Shown here: one piece after another, positions 40,545-47,175 of the stretch | How positions within the stretch are numbered: position 1 is the stretch's first letter | Layout of the letters: the number at the start of each line of letters is the position of its first letter | NCBI GenBank assembly: GCA_905215815.1 | Contig: CAJMRN010000005.1 | Location: forward strand, 1 to 47,713 | Length of the DNA: 47,713 nucleotides | Source: an uncultured bacterium | Lineage (GTDB): Bacteria > Actinomycetota > Coriobacteriia > Coriobacteriales > Coriobacteriaceae | Reading direction: 5' to 3' | Notes under the pieces: model-generated | Database searches by the model: none | The model's input: only the letters and a program-made list of their open reading frames with translations | What the model was told of the DNA's origin: nothing | Position numbers and translations under genes: made by a program

Positions 40545-41582
40545 GTGGAAGGCATGGCTCAGCAGACAAGGAATGGTCATTCGGCGAGCGCGGCAGAAGT
40601 TGCGGCGCTCGCTGGCGTGAGCCGCCAGACTGTGTCTCGCGTGGTCAACGGTATGCCCAACGTGACGGAAAAGACGCGCAAGCGTGTGCTGGCCGCCATG
40701 GAAGAGCTGGGCTTTCGTCCCAATTTTGCTGGAGCGGCGTTGCGCGGCGGGTCGTATCGTTCTATTGGCCTGTGCATGTACAACATCACACGTGTCGGTA
40801 ACCTGGCGACGCTCGAGGGTATCATGCAAGCGGCGCGCGAGCACGATTTTGCCGTCACTATGATCGAGATGGGCGGCGACAAGCCCTATACACTTGCCGA
40901 TGCCTCGCGCCGCATGGTCGAGCGACCCGTCGACGGCATGATTCTCAACATGAACCGCATGGCTCCCGATTTTGAGGAGTTTGTTCCCCAGCCGGGAGTG
41001 CGAACGGTCATCCTGTCCATGTATGCGCATCCGCGCTGCACGACGATCGACTCCGACCAGTATGGTTCGTGCGAGCTGTTGACCAATTATCTGCTGGAAC
41101 ATGGTCACTCGAATATGCGGTTTGTGGCGGGTCCGGAAAACTCGATTTCCTCGCGTTTTCGTGAGGCCGGTTGGCGCGATACGCTGGGTCGTGCTCATGT
41201 CGATGCCGCTCCGATGCTGCGTGGCGATTGGAGTGCGGACAGTGGGTACGCCATGGGCGAGCGGATTGCGGCCGAGGTGCTTGCCGGCGGGTCGCAGGCG
41301 CCGACTGCCGTGCTTGCGGCAAATGACCAGATGGCGCTGGGCGTTATCGCCGCGCTCGAGAACGCGGGCCTGTCCGTGCCCGACGACGTGAGCGTGGTTG
41401 GTATCGACGACGCACTCGAGGGACTTGTTCCTCACAATCGGCTGACGACGCTGCGATTTGATTTGCGCGGTGTCGGTAAGCTTGCGTTTGAGGCGGCGAT
41501 TGGAGAGAGCTCGTCTATCGAGGCGATTCATGTGCCGAGTACGCTGGTCGAACGCTCGACTGTTAGGGACATACGGGGTTAG
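40545..41582 (+). CDS. LacI-family regulator of cassette 2
   Basis: A 345-residue repressor with HTH ASAAEVAALAGVSRQTVSRV and hinge NFAGAALRGGSYRS. The sensor domain has LCMYNITRVGNLATLEGIMQ, AVLAANDQMALGVIAAL and DVSVVGIDDALEG. The recognition-helix residues (SRQTVSRV) differ from those of LacI 1 (SLKTVSRV) and LacI 3 (SEQTVSRT), matching the different operator sequences. GTG 40545 has an AGGT-type site 5 nt upstream; ATG 40554 is the alternative, but its GGAAGG is too close. It diverges from the GH1 2 gene and converges on GH1 3 over two hairpin repeats. Confidence 0.87.
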   Translation: MEGMAQQTRNGHSASAAEVAALAGVSRQTVSRVVNGMPNVTEKTRKRVLAAMEELGFRPNFAGAALRGGSYRSIGLCMYNITRVGNLATLEGIMQAAREHDFAVTMIEMGGDKPYTLADASRRMVERPVDGMILNMNRMAPDFEEFVPQPGVRTVILSMYAHPRCTTIDSDQYGSCELLTNYLLEHGHSNMRFVAGPENSISSRFREAGWRDTLGRAHVDAAPMLRGDWSADSGYAMGERIAAEVLAGGSQAPTAVLAANDQMALGVIAALENAGLSVPDDVSVVGIDDALEGLVPHNRLTTLRFDLRGVGKLAFEAAIGESSSIEAIHVPSTLVERSTVRDIRG

Positions 41583-41597
41583 GTCCTACTCCGTTTG

Positions 41598-41733
41598 TCT
41601 CGATTTGTAACAGGTAGACGGTCAAAAGCGGGCTACGTGTTACAGATTTAGCTTCTTCGGAAAGAGCAATCCTGTTCGTCTCAATCTGTAACAGCTAGGA
41701 CCAAAAAACTCGGCTAGATGTTACAGATCGAGA
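41598..41733. repeat. Two copies of the 55-nt hairpin repeat
   Basis: Units lie at 41598-41652 and 41679-41733, starts 81 nt apart. They have the same two loop subtypes in the same order as the cluster at 36590. They lie between the convergent LacI 2 and GH1 3 genes. Confidence 0.92.
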
Positions 41734-41754
41734 CAAACGGCTCCCGACCAGCCC

Positions 41755-41803
41755 AAAAACAAAAAGACCGGGGGCGGCGCGCCGTGTGACGTGCCGCCCC
41801 CGG
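41755..41803 (-). terminator. Terminator of the cassette 3 operon
   Basis: An 11-bp GC stem (41768-41778 with 41793-41803), followed on the minus strand by tctttttgttttt. Confidence 0.85.
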
Positions 41804-41849
41804 CTGAGAAATGGGGACAGGTTGTGTGAGCGGGCAACCCCGCCAGCCA

Positions 41850-43289
41850 CTAGTCCAGACGACGGGTCTGCGCCACGTGCTTGTACCAGTAGGCGCTTGC
41901 CTTGGGCGTGCGCTTCTGGGTTTCAAAGTCAACGTAAAAGAAGCCGTAACGCTTGTTGTAGCCATTGGTCCAGGAGAACTGATCCTGCAGGCTCCACAGG
42001 AAGTAGCCGCCCACGTTAACGCCCACCTCCATGGCCTTGAGCAGCCAACGCAGGTGCTGCTCGATGTAGTCGATGCGCGGCTGGTCGTCCACAAAACCGT
42101 CCTTGTAGGGGTCCTTGTAGCCCATGCCGTTCTCGGTGATGAAAATCTGCTTGTAGTTGGGGTAGCGCTGCTTAATGTAGACGAGCAGATCGAACAGGCC
42201 CTCGGGATAGATGATCCAGTCCCAGTCGGTGGTGGGGATGCCAGGCTTGTTCACATGCTCGCCAATACCCTTAACGCGCCAGCGGCCAGTGCCCTTCTCG
42301 CCCGTACCGTTGTGGTGCAGGTCGTTCTCGCCGTCGTAAGCCTTCAAGAAGCGGCACTGGTAGTTGTTAACGCCCAGGTAGTCGTTGTAGAGCGCGGCCT
42401 CGCGCATGATTTCCAGATCCTCGTCTAGGATTTCGATGGTGCCGCCCGAGACGGCAGCCAGGCGGTTGGCGCACTCGAGGGTGTCGGGCGCATAGTCGCC
42501 GCGGAAGGTGGCGTCGAGCAAGAACTGGTTTTGCAGCACGTGCTCGTTGTTGGCGGCTTTGATGTCGGCGGGGTCGTTCTCGTTGAGCGGGTACTTAAAC
42601 TCCAGCGACTGGATGACGCCGATTTTGCCCTTAAAGCCGCCGTTGTGGAAGGCCAGCACGGCCTTGGCGTGGGCGAGCATCATGTTGTGCTCGCACTGGA
42701 AGGCCTCGGCCAGATGCGCCTTGACGCCACCGGGGAAGGTGCCCTCGATGTAGGTGTTGGAGGCGTCGGCCCAGATCTCGTTAAAGGTGAACCAGTAGGT
42801 CACCTGGTCGGCGTACTCCTTAAAGCAGAAGGTGGCAAAGTCCACAAAGGCGTCGATGGTCTCGCGGTTGAGGAAGTCGCCCTTCTCAAAGAGGGGAAGC
42901 GGCGTGTCAAAGTGATGCAGCGTGACGAACGGCTCAACGTGGTGCTTGTGGCACTCGGCGAAGAGATCGTGGTAGAACTGGACGCCCTCGGGGTTGATTT
43001 CGCCGGTGCCGTTGGGGAAGATGCGGCTCCAGGCGATGGAGAGGCGAATGCCGTTGATGCCGAACTCCTCGCACAGCTCCAGGTCGACGGGGTACTGGTT
43101 GTAGAAGTCCGAAGCGGGATCGGGGGAGAAGCGCCCCTGGGCCTCCAGAAAGTCGTCCCAGGCAACCTTGCCCTTACCGTGAGTGCGGGTCTCGCCCTCT
43201 ACCTGGTAGGCAGCGGTGGCGCCGCCAAAGACAAAGTCCTCGGGAAACTGCGCGGGCGGGTTGGTGACGCTAGCAGGATTAACGGACAT
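41850..43289 (-). CDS. lacG: GH1 6-phospho-beta-galactosidase-like enzyme (cassette 3)
   Basis: A 479-residue cytosolic glycosidase. The acid/base is Glu171 (WFTFNEI) and the nucleophile is Glu386 (FITENGMG). FSWTNGYNKRYGFFYVDFET keeps the phosphate-binding Ser, Lys and Tyr and the galacto-selecting Trp. It is very similar to the cassette 1 enzyme along its whole length, with a few extra N-terminal residues (MSVNPASVTNPPAQ). The ribosome binding site is weak (GGAT only), so it may rely on coupling to the upstream permease gene, 66 nt away across a hairpin. It lies downstream of the EIICB gene, as in cassette 1. Confidence 0.9.
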   Translation of the reverse strand: MSVNPASVTNPPAQFPEDFVFGGATAAYQVEGETRTHGKGKVAWDDFLEAQGRFSPDPASDFYNQYPVDLELCEEFGINGIRLSIAWSRIFPNGTGEINPEGVQFYHDLFAECHKHHVEPFVTLHHFDTPLPLFEKGDFLNRETIDAFVDFATFCFKEYADQVTYWFTFNEIWADASNTYIEGTFPGGVKAHLAEAFQCEHNMMLAHAKAVLAFHNGGFKGKIGVIQSLEFKYPLNENDPADIKAANNEHVLQNQFLLDATFRGDYAPDTLECANRLAAVSGGTIEILDEDLEIMREAALYNDYLGVNNYQCRFLKAYDGENDLHHNGTGEKGTGRWRVKGIGEHVNKPGIPTTDWDWIIYPEGLFDLLVYIKQRYPNYKQIFITENGMGYKDPYKDGFVDDQPRIDYIEQHLRWLLKAMEVGVNVGGYFLWSLQDQFSWTNGYNKRYGFFYVDFETQKRTPKASAYWYKHVAQTRRLD

Positions 43290-43313
43290 GATGATCCAAT
43301 CGTCTAAATCGAA

Positions 43314-43345
43314 GGGCCAGCCGGTCTTGGATGGTCGGCTGGCCC
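43314..43345 (-). other. Intercistronic hairpin between EIICB 3 and GH1 3
   Basis: A perfect 10-bp stem GGGCCAGCCG/CGGCTGGCCC (43314-43323 with 43336-43345) with a 12-nt loop and no U-run on the minus strand. It is probably an mRNA stabiliser or attenuator. Confidence 0.5.
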
Positions 43346-43355
43346 TGGGCGTTAC

Positions 43356-45131
43356 TTACTTCGAAAGTTGCTCACTCACGAAGGCGAGAGACTTGTCGCC
43401 GTTCTGGGAGAGCTCGATGTACTGCTTGCCACGGCAGGCGACGCACTTGTTGCCCACGCGCTCACAGTCCTTCTGCAGGTCGGCCAGGTAGCTTGCGGCC
43501 TGCGGGGCCAGGACGACCAGGTCAAAGTCGGGGAGCATGTCCACGTGGTTGCCATAGGCCTCGGCAGCGGTCTCGAGGTTAATGCCGCGCTCCTTGGCGG
43601 CCTTGGCCAGCGCGTTGGCGAGCAGGCCCGAGGTTCCGCCGCCCTGGCAGAGCACGAGCACGCGCTTGCCGTTGAGGTCGCTGGCGGTCGTTGTCTCGGC
43701 AGCGGGTGCTGCGGAAGCGGCGGGGGAGTCGGCCTTCACGGCCTCGGCAGCAGCGCCGGCGGCAACGCTCTTGGCGTCAGCCTTGCCCTGGAAGGCATCG
43801 TTGAGCTTGGCGGCTTTCTCGGCGTTCTTGGCGGCGAGCTCCTCCTGGGAGATCTCGGCCTCCTCGGCGCACTTCTGGGCGTCATAGGCACGGAAGAACG
43901 GATAGTACAGGGCAAAGTCGACGACTAGGATGATGGCGAGCATCACAAAGGCGAGCGGCTGGAAGCCCAGGCCCATGATGGTGCCGATGGGGCCGGGGAC
44001 GGTCCAAGGCAGGGTGTACATAAAGCCGTTCATGCCCAAGAAGTCGATAAAGATCTTGAGGATCCAGATGTTGGCGATCGGGGCAAAGACAAACGGGACA
44101 AAGAAGACGGGGTTGAGCACGATGGGTGCGGCGAACAGCAGCGGCTCGTTGACGGCAAAGCAGACGGGGACGATGGCGGCCTTACCGACGGCGCGCATCT
44201 CCTGAGACTTGGCCAGGAAGCAGAACATAAAGACCAGGACGAGCGTGGCGCCGGTGCCGCCCATGCAGACGACGAAGTACTGGGCACCCTGGGTCAGGAC
44301 AGCGGAAGCGTGCTGGCCGGCCTGGAACGCAGCCAGGTTGTCGGTCATGTTGGCAACGAGAGCGGCGGCGATGGCGGGCTCGACGATCGAGGGGCCGTGG
44401 ACGCCCACGAACCAGAAGAGGCTCATGGCGCCGTAGATCACAGCGAGGCCGATGTAGCCATCGGCAGCGGTGAACAGGGGCTGGAACACCTGGATGACAC
44501 CCTGGGCAAAGCAGAAGCCAAAAGCAGCGCGGAAGACGATGTCAAAAACCCAAAAGACGGTGATGCAGACGGAGAAGGGGATGATGTCCTTAAAGGTCTG
44601 CGAGATGTTGGGCGGAACCTGCTCGGGCATCTTGACGGTGATGTTGCGCTTAATGAAGAACTTGTAGATGATGCCGGTCACAAACGCAGCGATGAAAGCG
44701 GTCAGCAGGCCCTTGGAACCAAGGTAGGTGGTGTTGAAACCGCTGGCAGCGTCCGTGGCGATGGTGTCGCTCGAAAGGAGCAAGAAGCCGATGATGGCCG
44801 CGCACATGCACGAGATGAAGTTGATCTGGTTGTTCTTGGGCAGATCGCGGTTCTGAGCGTCGGCGAAGTGCTTGGCCGTGGTGGCGGCACAGGCGATGGC
44901 CAGGATGCCCATGGAGTAGTTGTAGCACTTCCATAGGGCGTTGTTGATGTCATCGGGCCAGTAGAAACCCCAGATATTGGGAACCGAGGCTACCAGGCAG
45001 AAGATGGACGAGAAGATGATGATGGGGATGACGGAGATAAAACCGTCGCGGATCGCCTTGAGGTACTTGTTGCGGGCGATCGCGTTGAAAAAGGGCTGCC
45101 CCTTTTCGATGATGGCGATGAGTTGCTCCAT
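43356..45131 (-). CDS. lacE: PTS lactose-type EIICB permease (cassette 3)
   Basis: A 591-residue EIIC-linker-EIIB fusion beginning MEQLIAIIEKGQPFFNAIAR. EIIC has FWFVGVHGPSIVEP and FAVNEPLLFAAP. The linker is Ala/Lys/Glu-rich. EIIB carries phospho-Cys495 in VLVLCQGGGTSGLLANA. The EIIB surface (CQGGGTSG, NHVDMLPDFD) is clearly different from the near-identical EIIBs of cassettes 1 and 2, so this copy is older or of other origin, though its GH1 partner is close to cassette 1. It is the first gene of the operon, divergent from LacI 3, with operator copies between them. Confidence 0.92.
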   Translation of the reverse strand: MEQLIAIIEKGQPFFNAIARNKYLKAIRDGFISVIPIIIFSSIFCLVASVPNIWGFYWPDDINNALWKCYNYSMGILAIACAATTAKHFADAQNRDLPKNNQINFISCMCAAIIGFLLLSSDTIATDAASGFNTTYLGSKGLLTAFIAAFVTGIIYKFFIKRNITVKMPEQVPPNISQTFKDIIPFSVCITVFWVFDIVFRAAFGFCFAQGVIQVFQPLFTAADGYIGLAVIYGAMSLFWFVGVHGPSIVEPAIAAALVANMTDNLAAFQAGQHASAVLTQGAQYFVVCMGGTGATLVLVFMFCFLAKSQEMRAVGKAAIVPVCFAVNEPLLFAAPIVLNPVFFVPFVFAPIANIWILKIFIDFLGMNGFMYTLPWTVPGPIGTIMGLGFQPLAFVMLAIILVVDFALYYPFFRAYDAQKCAEEAEISQEELAAKNAEKAAKLNDAFQGKADAKSVAAGAAAEAVKADSPAASAAPAAETTTASDLNGKRVLVLCQGGGTSGLLANALAKAAKERGINLETAAEAYGNHVDMLPDFDLVVLAPQAASYLADLQKDCERVGNKCVACRGKQYIELSQNGDKSLAFVSEQLSK

Positions 45132-45193
45132 GCAAAGCTCCTAAGAGTCGGTGGGTTGGCAACGATGGTAGCTTTTGACGTTTGGTTGCCAAA

Positions 45194-45209
45194 ATGTTGA
45201 CGTTGCCAT
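45194..45209. promoter_or_regulatory. LacI operator of cassette 3 (copy 1)
   Basis: ATGTTGACGTTGCCAT, the reverse complement of ATGGCAACGTCAACAT, lies 63 nt upstream of the EIICB start. Confidence 0.65.
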
Positions 45210-45313
45210 TTTGCGACACAAAATAAGACGCGAACCGATGGCCCCTGTGCCTGTGGACCGTCGATTCCTTGCGCGTAAACGTTTGAGCCGCCCGGTGGCT
45301 CTGTGTTTGCACA

Positions 45314-45329
45314 ATGGCAACGTTAACAT
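45314..45329. promoter_or_regulatory. LacI operator of cassette 3 (copy 2)
   Basis: ATGGCAACGTTAACAT has a central CG. It differs at two positions from the cassette 2 operator ATGAGCACGTTAACAT by direct comparison of the left half. Confidence 0.65.
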
Positions 45330-45365
45330 TTGGTCGACAAAAGCTGTTCGGGGAAGCAAAAATGT

Positions 45366-45397
45366 CGGTGAACGGTAGGTTTTGGGTGGTGAGCGTA
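45366..45397 (-). promoter_or_regulatory. LytTR-like direct repeat pair, cassette 3
   Basis: CGGTGAACGGT (45366-45376) and TGGTGAGCGTA (45387-45397), 21 bp apart. On the minus strand they read ACCGTTCAC and a degenerate TACGCTCAC. Confidence 0.45.
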
Positions 45398-45458
45398 TGG
45401 TGGGGGAGGCGTTGGATATACTTGAAGGCGTTAAAAATGACTGCGTAGGGTGTCACCA

Positions 45459-45474
45459 ATGGCATCGTTGACAT
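45459..45474. promoter_or_regulatory. LacI operator of cassette 3 (copy 3), in front of the regulator
   Basis: ATGGCATCGTTGACAT ends 14 nt before the LacI 3 start codon, a position suited to autorepression. Confidence 0.6.
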
Positions 45475-45488
45475 AGAAAGATCGACCT

Positions 45489-46493
45489 ATGGCCGCTGTT
45501 AAAAAATCGGTATCCGTTAAGGATGTGGCGCGTCTCGCGGGCGTCTCGGAACAGACGGTCTCGCGCACCGTTCACGATTCGCCCAGCGTGCGCCCCGAGA
45601 CCAAGGAGCGCGTGCGTGCCGCCATGCGCGAGCTGGGGTATCGCCCCAATTTTGCCGGTCGATCGCTGCGTCGCGGTAAGTTTAAGACCGTCGGCGTCGC
45701 CATGTTCAATATTACCGGCACCGGCAACCTCGACCGTATGGAGGGCTTTGCCGCCGCCGCCGATAAGCACGGCTATGCCCTCACTCTCACTAAAGTAGAC
45801 GGGCATCCGTATACCCTCGAGGGCGCATCGTCGCGCATGAGCGCACTGCCGGTGGACGGCATGGTTGTGATTATGAACCGCATGCCGGCGGACTTTGGCA
45901 CCTTTGAGCCGCTGCCCGGTATGCAGACGGTGCTCGTTACCATGCTGGAGCACCCGCTCTGTTCAACGGTCGATAACGACCAGTTCGATTGCTCGCGCCA
46001 AGTGGTCGAGTACTTGCTGGGGCAGGGGCACAAGACCGTGCACTTTATCTCGTGTCCCGAGCGCTCGCTTTCGGGCATGCGGCGCGAGGAAGGCTGGCGC
46101 GAGACATTGCGTGCGCATGGCATCGAGCCACCGCAGCTCGTGCGCGGCGACTGGACAGCGCAGAGTGGATATGCTGCCGGTCAGGCTCTGGCGGACGATC
46201 CGACCTGTACGGCCATTTATGCCTCCAACGATGCCATGGCATATGGCTGCATCCGTGGGCTCGAGTCGCGCGGGAAGCGCGTGCCCCAGGACGTAAGCGT
46301 GGTGGGTGTTGACGATAGTTTGGGCGATATCGTACCCGATCGTCGCCTGACCACGGTGCGCTTTGACAACAAACGCGTCGGCATGTGGGCGGTCGACAAG
46401 ATTGCCGGCGCCGAGGGCGCTGCACCCGGTGTGGAGCACATGCTGTTTCCGGGCGTGCTCGTCGAGGGCGATACGGTGCGCGATGTACGCTAG
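45489..46493 (+). CDS. LacI-family regulator of cassette 3
   Basis: A 334-residue repressor. HTH SVKDVARLAGVSEQTVSRTV, hinge NFAGRSLRRGKFKT, sensor domain VAMFNITGTGNLDRMEGFAA, AIYASNDAMAYGCIRGL and DVSVVGVDDSLGD. It is closer to LacI 2 than to LacI 1 in the sensor start (MFNITGTGNL against MYNITRVGNL). It diverges from the EIICB 3 operon with three operator copies around it. The Shine-Dalgarno is weak (AAAGAT region). The EIIA gene follows 214 nt later on the same strand, with its own leader. Confidence 0.88.
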   Translation: MAAVKKSVSVKDVARLAGVSEQTVSRTVHDSPSVRPETKERVRAAMRELGYRPNFAGRSLRRGKFKTVGVAMFNITGTGNLDRMEGFAAAADKHGYALTLTKVDGHPYTLEGASSRMSALPVDGMVVIMNRMPADFGTFEPLPGMQTVLVTMLEHPLCSTVDNDQFDCSRQVVEYLLGQGHKTVHFISCPERSLSGMRREEGWRETLRAHGIEPPQLVRGDWTAQSGYAAGQALADDPTCTAIYASNDAMAYGCIRGLESRGKRVPQDVSVVGVDDSLGDIVPDRRLTTVRFDNKRVGMWAVDKIAGAEGAAPGVEHMLFPGVLVEGDTVRDVR

Positions 46494-46553
46494 GGCGCTG
46501 GTCTGTTTGGGTTGCCGCTAATTGTGTTCGATATTGTTCAGATTGGTTTAAAA

Positions 46554-46585
46554 ACCGTTCACGGGCGAATAGTGACCGTTCATAG
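46554..46585 (+). promoter_or_regulatory. LytTR-like direct repeat pair upstream of lacF
   Basis: ACCGTTCACGG (46554-46564) and ACCGTTCATAG (46575-46585), 21 bp apart. They are in the same orientation as the gene and about 125 nt before its start. ACCGTTCAT fits the LytTR consensus at all nine positions. Confidence 0.55.
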
Positions 46586-46707
46586 CTCAAAATTACGTTT
46601 TGCGCTGTTCTTTTTTGTTTGAATGTTATTGTTTCTGTCATACACAACGCAGCGCGTATGCCCGGACGCGATGCTCTCCATTGGTTCATATGTGAAAGGA
46701 ACGCAAT

Positions 46708-47046
46708 ATGGCAACCAAAGAAGAAATCTCGATGGTTGGATTCGAGATTGTCGCATACGCAGGTGACGCCCAGACCGATCTGCTTGCAGCGCTCGATGCT
46801 GCTCGCGAGGGTGATTTTGAGAAGGCCGAACAGCTGCACAAGGATGCCAGCGATGCGCTCATCGGTGCCCACGACACGCAGACCAAGCTGCTTTCGCAGG
46901 AGGCCGGCGGTGGCGAGATGGAGATGACCTTCATCATGGCTCACGCTCAGGACACTCTCATGACCACTATGATCCTGGAGAAGCAGGCCCGCTTTACCAT
47001 CGATGCCTACAAGCGCATTGCCGAGCTCGAGGCCAAGCTCGCCTAA
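46708..47046 (+). CDS. lacF: PTS lactose/cellobiose-type EIIA component
   Basis: A 112-residue cytosolic, all-helical phosphocarrier. The phosphorylated His79 is in FIMAHAQDTLM, and the first helix has ISMVGFEIVAYAGDAQTDLLAAL. Trimeric LacF takes phosphate from HPr and gives it to the EIIB Cys of LacE. It is the only lactose-family EIIA in the window, so it probably serves all three EIICB proteins. AAAGGAA precedes the ATG. It has its own upstream region with a LytTR-like pair and a strong terminator, so it is transcribed apart from the cassettes. Confidence 0.93.
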   Translation: MATKEEISMVGFEIVAYAGDAQTDLLAALDAAREGDFEKAEQLHKDASDALIGAHDTQTKLLSQEAGGGEMEMTFIMAHAQDTLMTTMILEKQARFTIDAYKRIAELEAKLA

Positions 47047-47076
47047 CGAGCCCTCACAACCAAGTCCCCTTCCAAA

Positions 47077-47107
47077 AGCCCTGCCGCTACCCGCGGCAGG
47101 GCTTTTT
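47077..47107 (+). terminator. Terminator after lacF
   Basis: A perfect 11-bp stem (47077-47087 with 47093-47103), a 5-nt loop and T5. Confidence 0.92.
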
Positions 47108-47119
47108 CTGTCCTCCTCC

Positions 47120-47151
47120 AAGTTGCGGTGAAATATAGTCATTGGGTGTTC
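47120..47151. repeat. Half copy of the 2448 palindromic repeat beside the IS110 element
   Basis: Positions 47120-47135 match the first 16 nt of the arm at 2448-2463. The next bases, tagtcattggg, match 1349-1359 after the topA terminator. The second arm is missing; the IS110 transposase end begins about 25 nt later. Confidence 0.7.
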
Positions 47152-47175
47152 CTATAGTTTTGTCAACCGTCGGGG

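Noticed and set aside
32004..43289. 6-phospho-beta-glucosidases of a cellobiose system
   Set aside because: All three GH1 proteins keep the FSW(T/A)NGYNKRYG segment with the Trp that marks LacG-type galactosidases, and the permeases are LacE-like C-B fusions; dual specificity remains possible.
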